Assembly: GCA_964408435.1 (NCBI GenBank)
Contig: CAYOZL010000023.1
Location: forward strand, 1-33,242
Reading direction: 5' to 3'
From: CAYOZL01 sp964408435
GTDB lineage: Bacteria > Bdellovibrionota_C > UBA2361 > SZUA-149 > CAYOZL01
DNA length: 33,242 nt
The notes under the pieces: generated by a model
What the model saw: the letters and a program-made list of their open reading frames with translations, nothing else
What the model was told of the DNA's origin: nothing
The model's database searches: none
Shown here: one piece after another, positions 7,704 through 15,373 of the stretch
Position numbering within the stretch: position 1 is the first letter of the stretch
Layout: every line of letters begins with the position of its first letter
Translations under genes and position numbers: made by a program

Positions 7704-9851
7704 ATGGAACATATCCAGTATTTGCAAGAAGGAGCTTTAGTGGATGAACGATATGAAATCGTATCTACAATAAGTTGTGCAGATAGTAAGGCGGTTTATC
7801 TTTGTAAGTTAGCAGAAGATAGGTATGTGGTAATGAAAGTTATGCATAGCCCAAAACCAGGAGAAGATTTTGCAACTACAGCAAAAAGATTTAGAAATGA
7901 ATTAGTTGCCGCGTATAAAATTACTCATCCAAATGTTGTGCATGTTTATGAGTTTATTGAGAGACCTGAGTTTTTAGCATACACAATGGAGTACGTTGGT
8001 GGTGGAAACCTAGAAGATTATCTTCTAGCTAATCAAGTAATTAGACCAGAGCAAGCTAGAAAATTTCTTTCTCAAATAAGTGCTGGCCTACATGCTATTC
8101 ACGAGGCTGGAATAATTCACAGAGAGTTAAAACCAAGAAATATTCTTATTTCAGATGAGAGAGAAGCAAAAATTACAGACTTTGGAGTAGCAAAAGTAGA
8201 AAATCAACAAAATTTAACTATGCATGGTGGCTTAGTAGGGACCATGGATTATCTTAGTCCAGAATATATTACTGAGGGTAGTTTAACTAAGAAATTAGAT
8301 GTTTATTCCTTAGGAGTGATTGGTTACGAAATGCTAACTGGTAAGGTGCCTTTTAAATCTGATGATATGATGACTATGCTAACAGCAAGATTATCTGAAG
8401 ACCCTAAGCCATTAATAGAGTTAATGCCAAATTGTCCGTTAGAGTTAAATGAAATTATTATGAAAGCATTATCTAGGGATCCGGAGAATAGATTCTCTAA
8501 TGCTTTAGAGATGCACTTAGCTTTAGACGCTTTGGGAACTTTAGACAGAGTCGCCCCACTTTCAGTTAGCACTTTAGATGATGTTTCTTTAAATGCTCCT
8601 GTAAATAAACTTTCTTTTGAGGAGAAGTCTGAGAAAAATGATTTTAAGTCAACTTTAGGTAAACCAGATGCTTCTTTAGAACCTCAGTCCATTACTGAAA
8701 ATGAGCAGTCTTTAAATGAGCTAAATGTAGTAGAAGGTCAAGAGCTTACTGCAGAAAGAAAAAAAGTTACTGTAGCGATAGATAATGACTTTAGAAAGAC
8801 AGCTGTTGTTGAAGAAGTTCCTGAGGAAGTATTATTTGAAAAAGATACGGCTCCAAAAGAAATTAGTTCGCAGAAATCTAATGATTCTACATTCGTTCGT
8901 AATATTGAAAGTCTAATTGGAAAAGAGCAAGTTAGTAAACTAGAGACTAGTATAGAAGAAGGTAGTGTTAAGCAAAGAGTAGAAGCACAGAATGTTGAAA
9001 ATTTTGAGCAAATTAGCCTAAGTCCTGATGCTAACGTAGGTATTAATTCAGGTGTGAATTTGAATGCTTTTCAAGATTATTCTGAACAAGATGCTAGATT
9101 TGAAAAAGAGCAATTAGAAGATATGAACTCTGAATTTTCAACAGAATCTTCAGCTTTAGCAGAGCCTTCTACTGGTTTTTCTGAGGATAGTCCATTTTTA
9201 GATAATGATATGGTCGATGAAGAGTTTTCTATTTCTCAGTTGCATAAAGCTGTAGAGAAAAAATCCAGGTCAAAAATTTCTCACCCTGTATTTTTAATGA
9301 GTATAGTGTTTTTTGTAGCAGTAGCTGCAGGAGCTGTAGTCTCAAGCGGAGTTAATGTAAGAAGTTTACCTAAAGATGTTTTTGCATTTACAAATAAGAT
9401 TCCTTTTTTAAACAAGAAAGAGATTCAAAGTAAGGTTGAGAGCACTAATGTAGAAAAAAGCGAGATTGAGTCAGATAAAAAAATAGAACAAAACTATCAA
9501 GCTCAGAAAGGACAGCAAGTAGAAAGAAAGCAAATCGCTAAAATTAATTCTAATCTAGAGAATAGCGCACAAGTAAATAAAACACCTAAGATAAATAATA
9601 ATCCAGCAGTAAAAACTCCAGCGATGGATAATCCAAGTAAGCAAGAAGACAGCACTTTAAATGAGTATAAGCTGTTATTAGGTTTGAATCCTACAGATCC
9701 AAAAGTGAATTATAATTTAGGTTTACTTTACGTAGGTAGAGGGGAGTATAAAACAGCTGAAAAATATTTATCTGAGGCAGTCAGACTAGATCCTGATAAT
9801 TCTACAGCAGCATACTATTTAAAAAGAGTTAAGCAGAAATTAAAAAATTAA
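7704..9851 (+). CDS. Membrane-anchored Ser/Thr kinase-like protein with C-terminal TPR; catalytic loop altered (probable pseudokinase)
   Basis: This 715-residue protein has a Hanks-type kinase domain at about residues 17-280: ATP-lysine K45 in VVMKVM, helix-C glutamate E66, HRELKPRN (139-146), DFGVAK (159-164) and GTMDYLSPEY in the activation segment. Two key features are changed. The catalytic aspartate of HRD is glutamate (E141, codon GAG at 8124-8126), and the glycine-rich loop is replaced by ISCADSKAVY, which has no glycine. A long acidic, Ser/Glu-rich linker follows (about 290-520), then one membrane helix (about 528-553), a basic/Asn-rich stretch, and a tetratricopeptide-like unit (about 664-705: NYNLGLLYVGRGEYKTAEKY). 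The kinase part would face the cytoplasm and the TPR the periplasm. Its 3' end overlaps the convergent gene by 4 bases. The partner is unknown. Confidence 0.88.
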   Translation: MEHIQYLQEGALVDERYEIVSTISCADSKAVYLCKLAEDRYVVMKVMHSPKPGEDFATTAKRFRNELVAAYKITHPNVVHVYEFIERPEFLAYTMEYVGGGNLEDYLLANQVIRPEQARKFLSQISAGLHAIHEAGIIHRELKPRNILISDEREAKITDFGVAKVENQQNLTMHGGLVGTMDYLSPEYITEGSLTKKLDVYSLGVIGYEMLTGKVPFKSDDMMTMLTARLSEDPKPLIELMPNCPLELNEIIMKALSRDPENRFSNALEMHLALDALGTLDRVAPLSVSTLDDVSLNAPVNKLSFEEKSEKNDFKSTLGKPDASLEPQSITENEQSLNELNVVEGQELTAERKKVTVAIDNDFRKTAVVEEVPEEVLFEKDTAPKEISSQKSNDSTFVRNIESLIGKEQVSKLETSIEEGSVKQRVEAQNVENFEQISLSPDANVGINSGVNLNAFQDYSEQDARFEKEQLEDMNSEFSTESSALAEPSTGFSEDSPFLDNDMVDEEFSISQLHKAVEKKSRSKISHPVFLMSIVFFVAVAAGAVVSSGVNVRSLPKDVFAFTNKIPFLNKKEIQSKVESTNVEKSEIESDKKIEQNYQAQKGQQVERKQIAKINSNLENSAQVNKTPKINNNPAVKTPAMDNPSKQEDSTLNEYKLLLGLNPTDPKVNYNLGLLYVGRGEYKTAEKYLSEAVRLDPDNSTAAYYLKRVKQKLKN

Positions 9852-10660
9852 ACTCTGTCTTTTATTCTTTGATTATATTCTTTTTTAAGTTTTTGAAGTT
9901 GTTTAATGTGAAGATTTATTTGTTCTACTTCGTATTTCCATATCTGAACTTTTCTTAATTTCATTCCTGTAGTTGCTTCCCATACTACTTGTTTATCCGT
10001 AAATTCTTCTAAGAAGTTAGCAAGTTCTAAAGTAGAGTGAAGTGCATATGGATAAGATTTTTCAATTTGCTTTATGATTTCACTAGTTTCAGCATCTTTT
10101 AAGTTCTTATTTTTCAAAAGAGGCTTAAAAAATTTCATAATCTCTTCAGATAGCTCTATTCTTTCTAGAAGCGTTCTTACTTCTTTTTTACAGTTGTTAC
10201 TATGATTATCAATGAAGTTATTTAGGTCTAGAAAATTTTCTAATTCTAGTCTTGTATTATAAGGAAAGTGATTGCCCTTATTTTTCATCATAGCGAAAGT
10301 TCTCGGGGAGTAGTTCTCTAGATAGGAAAAAGCGAATAAAAAATCTCCTCTTCTGTAAACGTAGTTCTTGTTTACGGCTAATTTTGCAATTTCAATTAGT
10401 CCAGATTCATTTAACTTATAGCGATAAGGTTCTTTTCTAGTGAGTCTTTTTGCATGAGAGTTTTTTACAAAATCTTCTAAAAACAGCTGAATTTCAATCT
10501 CGGTAACAGTAGCGTTAGTTAGTCCAGGACAAGACCAGTTTTTAAAAGTTTTAAAGAGGAATATAACTGAATTATTAGTAAAACCTCTATTTAAATTGTT
10601 CATATGGGCTCCAAATACAGAAGAAATCAAATAAACATTATTATTTTCGAATCTGGCCAT
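9848..10660 (-). CDS. Hypothetical protein, possible winged-helix N-terminal region
   Basis: I do not recognise this 270-residue protein as a named family. Residues about 52-95 (TEIEIQLFLEDF...KRLTRKEPYRYKLNESGLIEIAKL) have the spacing of a winged-helix domain of MarR/PadR type, ending in a beta-wing and Y-x-L-x-x-x-G. Such proteins are often DNA-binding regulators, but this is pattern-level evidence only. The C-terminal third is rich in Glu/Lys and ends in a helical, probably coiled-coil segment (VEQINLHIKQLQKLKKEYNQ). No signal peptide or membrane helix is visible, so it is probably cytoplasmic. It converges on the kinase-like gene with a 4-base overlap and is divergent from the small membrane protein at 10733, with 72 bases between. 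Confidence 0.6.
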   Translation of the reverse strand: MARFENNNVYLISSVFGAHMNNLNRGFTNNSVIFLFKTFKNWSCPGLTNATVTEIEIQLFLEDFVKNSHAKRLTRKEPYRYKLNESGLIEIAKLAVNKNYVYRRGDFLFAFSYLENYSPRTFAMMKNKGNHFPYNTRLELENFLDLNNFIDNHSNNCKKEVRTLLERIELSEEIMKFFKPLLKNKNLKDAETSEIIKQIEKSYPYALHSTLELANFLEEFTDKQVVWEATTGMKLRKVQIWKYEVEQINLHIKQLQKLKKEYNQRIKDRV

Positions 10661-10732
10661 TTTTAACTAAAGTTATCTGGAGGCATATGCCGATTTAATA
10701 CTTAGTAATAAAACAATAAAACTAAAGAGCTT

Positions 10733-11350
10733 ATGTCAGATATTACAGAGAATTTGGATGAAAGTAAAAAAATACTAATTGTGGGGTTAGCAGGTATACT
10801 TTTTTCTTTAATTCTAAGTCTGCTTATGTATTTAGCTGGTATTAGTCTAATTTTGAATGCGTCGATTGTTTTATGTCTCTTTGTGGTGCTTGCTTGTACC
10901 CTAGCATTTGCGGTTAATGAGAAAACTAGAGTTATTAGTGAAGAGAAAGAAGAAGTCGATAGTTCTAGAAAAGAGTTTCTTCCACAACTTGATATTATTA
11001 ACACTTTAATTAAGCAAATGGATGAAAAATTAGCAGTATGTGAAAATAATTTATCTGAGCTTGGAAAAAGTATTTCTAAAACTTCAAAAGACCAAGTTAG
11101 TGCTGTTAGTAGAATAAGGGATAAGTTAAAAGAAAGAGCAAATGTAATAGAACATATGTTGCAGTCAGAGCAAATTGAAAAAATAGATGAAGCAAAGAGA
11201 ATTATTAATCAACCTCTTACTTTTCCTGTAGATTCTGTTAATCAGCTAGTATCAACGGATGCACTAGAGATTCCTGATATACCTAAAGAAAAGTGGGAAT
11301 CTACGGTTAGAACAATGCTTGAAAATTTAAATCAAGAACTTACTGCATAG
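10733..11350 (+). CDS. Small membrane protein with cytoplasmic coiled coil (unknown function)
   Basis: This is a 205-residue protein of no recognised family. Two hydrophobic helices lie close together at about residues 14-32 and 37-60 (ILIVGLAGILFSLILSLL and ASIVLCLFVVLACTLAFAV), forming a hairpin in the membrane. The long charged, heptad-like stretch that follows (about 65-150) looks like a coiled coil. It ends near a short conserved-looking tail with IPDIPKEKWESTVRTML. With a two-helix hairpin, both termini would lie on the same side. Its coding strand is opposite to 9848-10660 and its promoter must lie in the 72-base gap between them. A hairpin repeat copy follows at once (11365-11510). 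Confidence 0.65.
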   Translation: MSDITENLDESKKILIVGLAGILFSLILSLLMYLAGISLILNASIVLCLFVVLACTLAFAVNEKTRVISEEKEEVDSSRKEFLPQLDIINTLIKQMDEKLAVCENNLSELGKSISKTSKDQVSAVSRIRDKLKERANVIEHMLQSEQIEKIDEAKRIINQPLTFPVDSVNQLVSTDALEIPDIPKEKWESTVRTMLENLNQELTA

Positions 11351-11364
11351 TTCTGTAAATAATT

Positions 11365-11510
11365 ATATGCTACTAGTGATTCAGTTTTACTTTTGAATCT
11401 TGACTAAAATATAGCCGAATGCAGCGGAAAACGATATATATTGACCTAGTTTAATTTTTAGTAAAATTAGGCGAAGCCACTTAACTGAAAATTAAACTAA
11501 GTTAATATAT
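11365..11510 (+). repeat. Bipartite hairpin repeat, copy 2 (small hairpin decayed)
   Basis: This is a diverged, oppositely oriented copy of the element at 3351-3498. The small-hairpin half reads AGTTTTACTTTTGAATCTTG from 11383, close to the reverse complement of 3463-3482, but its arms no longer pair well. The constant word survives as TAGCCGAATGCAGCGG (11412-11427, three differences). The large hairpin pairs ATATATTGACCTAGTTT (11436-11452) with AAACTAAGTTAATATAT (11494-11510), 15 Watson-Crick pairs of 17 plus one G-U. Its interior, TTTTTAGTAAAATTAGGCGA and onwards, matches copy 1 almost base for base while the arms differ. Confidence 0.8.
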
Positions 11511-11555
11511 AAATATTATACTAAATACTTTCTTAAACTGATACGTCTATATACT

Positions 11556-12062
11556 ATGAAATCTAATATATTATTCGTTTTAATTCTTACCCTTTTAATA
11601 TCTGGACAAGCAATGGCTGATGACTTGAAAAATACTGATTTGAAAAAGAGGCTAACAGCAGAGCAGTACCATGTCACACAAGAAGATGGCACTGAAAGAC
11701 CTTTTAAAAATGAATACTGGGATAATAAAAAAGCAGGAATTTATGTGGATGTAGTATCTGGTAAGCCTTTATTTAGTTCTTTAGATAAGTATAAATCAGG
11801 TACTGGTTGGCCGAGTTTTACTAAGCCAATTGAGAAAAGTGCAGTTAAGGAAGTTAAAGACACTACCTTGTTTATGACAAGAGTAGAGGTTAGATCCGCA
11901 GATGCTGATTCTCATTTAGGGCATGTTTTTACTGATGGTCCTAAGCCTACTGGTCTTCGTTATTGTATTAACTCAGCATCTCTTAAATTTATACCATTAG
12001 AGAATCTGGAAAAAGAAGGTCTGGGGCAATTTAAAAAGAGTTTTGAAGTAAATAAAAAATAA
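11556..12062 (+). CDS. msrB: Peptide-methionine (R)-S-oxide reductase MsrB, exported form
   Basis: MsrB reduces methionine-R-sulfoxide in proteins. The 168-residue protein starts with a signal peptide (MKSNILFVLILTLLISGQAMA, probable cut after AMA), so it should act in the periplasm. The family core follows: SGTGWPSFTKPI, EVRSADADSHLGHVF and the catalytic cysteine C137 in RYCINSAS. The two CxxC zinc pairs found in many MsrB proteins are absent: where the first pair would be, the sequence reads VVSGKPLFSS. The only cysteine outside the signal region that I see is the catalytic one, so a classical resolving cysteine is also not apparent. It stands alone between a repeat copy and a 209-base gap. 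Confidence 0.93.
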   Translation: MKSNILFVLILTLLISGQAMADDLKNTDLKKRLTAEQYHVTQEDGTERPFKNEYWDNKKAGIYVDVVSGKPLFSSLDKYKSGTGWPSFTKPIEKSAVKEVKDTTLFMTRVEVRSADADSHLGHVFTDGPKPTGLRYCINSASLKFIPLENLEKEGLGQFKKSFEVNKK

Positions 12063-12271
12063 GCTCAAAAATAAAATATAGTTTGCTCTTAGAAGTTACA
12101 GAATTAATCCCTATTCGCAGTCTTGAATTGAAAGAATTAGGCATTTATACAGAAAAAATTATCAAATATCTCTAAATTGGTTCTCAAGTGATGGGAGTCA
12201 CTTTTTATAATACTTTTTAAGGCATTTAAATGATATATGTTAAAAAATTTATATTTTTTATGTGAATTGAA

Positions 12272-13438
12272 TTGTTAGTTAAAAAAATAATTAGAAAGCT
12301 CCTGCCTAAATTTATTACCCGAAAGAGTATAAAATTTTTTTTAATGGACTGCCGTTTTTTTCTTTATGAAATTCGTTTTAGTTTTAAAAAAGATTATCAA
12401 AGAATTTTACTTGTTACAGATTATTTATGTCCAGGCGGTGAAGGTCAGTATGATCTAATCATTGAGCACAGAAAAGCTTTAAGAAAGAAGTATAAAATAC
12501 TAGTCAGTAGAGTTTTACTAAAAAGAGCAATGAAATTTAATGCGTCTAAATTATCAAAATACAATTATATTGGGCTTAAATTGTTTTGTTTGAAAAGTTC
12601 TGAAGAATATTTAAGTACAGTAAAGTATTTTCATAAATTAAAAAAAACATCCACTAAACTAGTTGGTTTTGATGGCGATGATGATTTAACTATAGTATTT
12701 CCTGAGTCTCTATATTACTATGATATATATTTAAAAAGACAAATCTTTTCTGAGAAAGCTAACTATTTAAAAAAGTATATAGGTAAAAATAATTTAACAG
12801 ATTATTTAGTGAGTAAAGATTTGTTTAATTTGTCTTTGTTAGACGCTAAGGAGTGTTTGCCTGTTGAGAAAGAGTTTTTATCTAAAATAAATTATAGTTG
12901 GAATATTGGTATAGAGGATAAAATTTATAGTTTGATTCCTTCAAACTTAGAACCAGAGAAAAAAACTATAGATATTGTTTGCAGAGCATTAAGCGATAAT
13001 AAAAGTGACTGGAGAGAACCTTTTAGAAAACCTGCAATTGAGAAGATTAATCTATTAAAAAATACTTTCACTGTTTTAGCGAGTTCTAAAAGAGTTTCTA
13101 ATTTAGAATATAGAAAAGAACTTTCATTGAGTAAAATTTGTGTAAGCCCTTATGGTTATGGAGAGGTTTGTTGGAGGGATTTTGAAGCTATATTATTTGG
13201 TTGTTTGTTAGTTAAACCAGATATGAGTCACATTAATACTTGGCCTAATGTGTATATTAAAAATCAAACTTATGTTTCTATTGAAAGAGATTTTTCAAAT
13301 TTAGAAGAAGTCTGTAAGTATTACTTAACTAAGCCAGATGAAAGACTTCGAATTACAAAGAATGCTAAAGAAGTTTTATTAGAGAGTTTTAAAAGTGAAA
13401 GCTTTACTCAAAAATTTATTGAGGTTTTGTTTCAATAA
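12272..13438 (+). CDS. CgeB-like glycosyltransferase, paralogue A
   Basis: This 388-residue protein is homologous over its whole length to the protein at 16410-17582. Its C-terminal part holds the block ICVSPYGYGEVCWRDFEAIL, then GCLLVKPDMSHINTWPNVY. That arrangement is typical of GT-B enzymes annotated as glycosyltransferase family 1 or spore-maturation CgeB-like, where the E/D pairs and the KPDM segment lie in the donor site. Upstream, an FDGDDDLT segment (about 133-140) is also shared by the paralogue. The start is TTG at 12272: in-frame upstream codons run into stops, and the alignment with the paralogue's ATG start supports this length. The sugar and acceptor are unknown. Confidence 0.72.
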   Translation: MLVKKIIRKLLPKFITRKSIKFFLMDCRFFLYEIRFSFKKDYQRILLVTDYLCPGGEGQYDLIIEHRKALRKKYKILVSRVLLKRAMKFNASKLSKYNYIGLKLFCLKSSEEYLSTVKYFHKLKKTSTKLVGFDGDDDLTIVFPESLYYYDIYLKRQIFSEKANYLKKYIGKNNLTDYLVSKDLFNLSLLDAKECLPVEKEFLSKINYSWNIGIEDKIYSLIPSNLEPEKKTIDIVCRALSDNKSDWREPFRKPAIEKINLLKNTFTVLASSKRVSNLEYRKELSLSKICVSPYGYGEVCWRDFEAILFGCLLVKPDMSHINTWPNVYIKNQTYVSIERDFSNLEEVCKYYLTKPDERLRITKNAKEVLLESFKSESFTQKFIEVLFQ

Positions 13439-13500
13439 AGTCCTCATAATAGTTTTTCTATTTTTCTTTCCTTACTTTCACGGCGAATCTGAAGTATGAA

Positions 13501-14124
13501 TTATTTATTTGTTTTGAAAATTTCATATATTGCATCGGAATCAACAGCATAGGAACTTAGCCAAATGCCCATGTAGGCTTTAGCTAGCTCTTCACCTTTG
13601 TATTTATTTTGTAGTTTAGAATTTAAGTGAATTGTCATGCCAGAGTTTGGTTGGTAGCTAATTGAGAGGGTGTCTTTGGCATTTATATCAACTATATTTG
13701 AGTATAAAATTTCGAGTGCTTCTTTAAAGTTTTGTTTGTTGTTATTAGGATTTTTATTAATGTAATTTTCTGAGACTTTTATTGAATCATCTTTATCAAT
13801 TCCACGATGATATCTTATTATTATAGCTCTTGGATTCTTTGCTTTAAGTAATGTGTGATAAGTGACGTGCTTTGGTGCGTAAACTCCTATTGTGTAAATC
13901 TTAAGACCTAAAGTTCTAAATGTATAGGTTCCTCTTAATGGAAGATAATTTTTGTCTAAAGAGTTTTTAGGTAGGAGAAAAGGATTTGGAAAACAATAAT
14001 TGTCTTTACTGCCTTCTTTAACGCAGGTTTTTTTATTCTCTTGATCCGTCGCAAAAGAATAAGATGGGTATATAAGAAAAATAGCAATAATAAAAATTGT
14101 ATTATTTAAAATCTTTGAAAACAT
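13501..14124 (-). CDS. Exported chalcone isomerase-like domain protein
   Basis: This 207-residue protein has an N-terminal signal peptide (FIIAIFLIYPSYSFA, probable cut after SFA). The mature part has the layout of the bacterial chalcone-isomerase-like family (Chalcone_3 type): LPLRGTYTFRTLGLKIYTIGVYAP, then PRAIIIRYHRGIDKDDS, a helical region, DTLSISYQPNSGMTIHLNSK, and a C-terminal GIWLSSYAVDSDAIYEIF, which matches the family's W-L-G-x-x-P-x-S-x-x-L end loosely. Members are mostly of unknown function, and no flavonoid chemistry is implied. It is the only reverse gene inside the forward glyco region. A hairpin-repeat remnant begins 2 bases upstream of its start. Confidence 0.7.
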   Translation of the reverse strand: MFSKILNNTIFIIAIFLIYPSYSFATDQENKKTCVKEGSKDNYCFPNPFLLPKNSLDKNYLPLRGTYTFRTLGLKIYTIGVYAPKHVTYHTLLKAKNPRAIIIRYHRGIDKDDSIKVSENYINKNPNNNKQNFKEALEILYSNIVDINAKDTLSISYQPNSGMTIHLNSKLQNKYKGEELAKAYMGIWLSSYAVDSDAIYEIFKTNK

Positions 14125-14424
14125 AATATACTAATCGTGACTTAGTTTGACGTTTTTGTAAAATGAGTATGTCTAAAAATACTAGATAGGTTTTTAGGTA
14201 GACTATGGTTTTGGTTCTAGGTGCCACTCGTGGTTATTTAATAGATTAAAAGTTGGTATTTGTACTTAATATTAAGATAAGTAGATTAATCTTATTTTTT
14301 AATATCATAAAATCTTTTATTACTTTAATATTGCATTAGCTAATAGAAAAAGGGATTAAAGAATTGATGTATATAGAGTGTTTTAGCTTAGTTATTATAA
14401 CTATTAAAAATTTTCTTTTTAACA
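14125..14424. other. 300-base intergenic region
   Basis: This gap divides the reverse gene at 13501-14124 from the forward fucosyltransferase-like gene at 14425. It holds the repeat remnant (14126-14155) and then AT-rich sequence with small imperfect inverted repeats near 14170-14205 (GTCTAAAAA and TTTTTAGGTAGAC). Divergent promoters for the two flanking genes are expected here, but I cannot pick out convincing -35/-10 pairs. I see no open reading frame or RNA gene. Confidence 0.5.
14126..14155 (+). repeat. Remnant of the small-hairpin half of the repeat family
   Basis: These 30 bases start ATATACTAATCGTGACTTAG and match the small hairpin of copy 1 (reverse complement of 3469-3498) at 27 of 30 positions. 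They include the internal word GTTTGACGTTT for GTTTTACGTTT. The matching right arm and the constant word are absent, so this is a broken copy. It lies directly upstream of the exported chalcone-isomerase-like gene on the minus strand, inside its leader. Confidence 0.6.
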
Positions 14425-15366
14425 ATGAATAGTTTTGATGCTTTAAAAGTATATCAAGAATTAAATACGAAAAATAAAGCTAAGTTAGTTTTCTCACTCA
14501 ATGCTCGTGGTTTTGCTTCTGAAATAAATAATATGGTACTGACTGTACTTTTTTGCCTTGAAAATGACATAGAATTTCATCTTAATTCCAGACATTGGAA
14601 CGCTTCATCCTCGAATGGCTGGAGTGATTACTTTATTCCTTTTACTAAAGAGAATAGTAATCCTATTTTTTATAGAAGCTGGATACCTGTTTTTTATGAA
14701 AAACAAGCTTTGTCAGTGAGATCTTTAGAGATGATAGTGATGCTTAGTACTAATTATGTAAGTGTTTTTAAAGTTTGGAATGAGATGAGGAATGAAGAGT
14801 TTCTAGATAAGAAATTCTTTATTGAAGAGTTAGAAATTAATGGAGATATTTTTCACGCAAAAAAGAAAATTTTAGAGCTAGTGTATAATATTAATGCTGT
14901 TACTCGCAAAGAGATCTCTGATAACTTAGAAAAGATAAACTTAGAAACTCCCAGTGTTGCTATTCATATTCGAAGAGGAGATAAGATTTCTACAAAAGAA
15001 GCGATAGAAATTGAATTGATTAAGTATATAGATTGTGTAAGGGGAATAAATAGAGATATTACTCAAATTTTTATTTCAACTGATGACTATAGAGTTGTAG
15101 AAGAGTTTAGAGCTCTATCTCCTAAGCAGTGGACTATCTCTACTCTATGTCACTCTGATTGTTTTGGCCATGTTCAAGCTGAATATAATGCAATGTCTGA
15201 TGATCTAAGGCATATTAGTACGATAAATCTTTTATCTGATATTGAGGTAATGTCTAACTCTGACTATTTCATTGGAACATATTCAAGTAATATTTCTAGA
15301 CTGGTTGCTTTGTTAAGAGGGGACAGAAACTGTTTTAGCCTAGATGAGAGATGGACTGCTTTGTAG
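14425..15366 (+). CDS. GT23-like (NodZ/FUT8-type) fucosyltransferase candidate
   Basis: This 313-residue protein carries the HxRRGD signature of alpha-1,6-fucosyltransferases and relatives: VAIHIRRGDK, with H181, R183, R184, G185 and D186. This motif binds the GDP-sugar. Further on, IFISTDDYRVVEEF and NSDYFIGTYSSNISRLVALLRG (about 280-301) match motifs II and III of the GT23 fold, where the donor is also contacted. The N-terminal part is weakly conserved and has no signal peptide or membrane anchor. The next gene, a sulfotransferase, starts 8 bases after the stop, and a paralogue of the 12272 glycosyltransferase follows that, so the three should be co-transcribed. Fucose is inferred from family resemblance and GT11-like transfer is an alternative. 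Confidence 0.72.
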   Translation: MNSFDALKVYQELNTKNKAKLVFSLNARGFASEINNMVLTVLFCLENDIEFHLNSRHWNASSSNGWSDYFIPFTKENSNPIFYRSWIPVFYEKQALSVRSLEMIVMLSTNYVSVFKVWNEMRNEEFLDKKFFIEELEINGDIFHAKKKILELVYNINAVTRKEISDNLEKINLETPSVAIHIRRGDKISTKEAIEIELIKYIDCVRGINRDITQIFISTDDYRVVEEFRALSPKQWTISTLCHSDCFGHVQAEYNAMSDDLRHISTINLLSDIEVMSNSDYFIGTYSSNISRLVALLRGDRNCFSLDERWTAL

Positions 15367-15373
15367 CTAGTGT

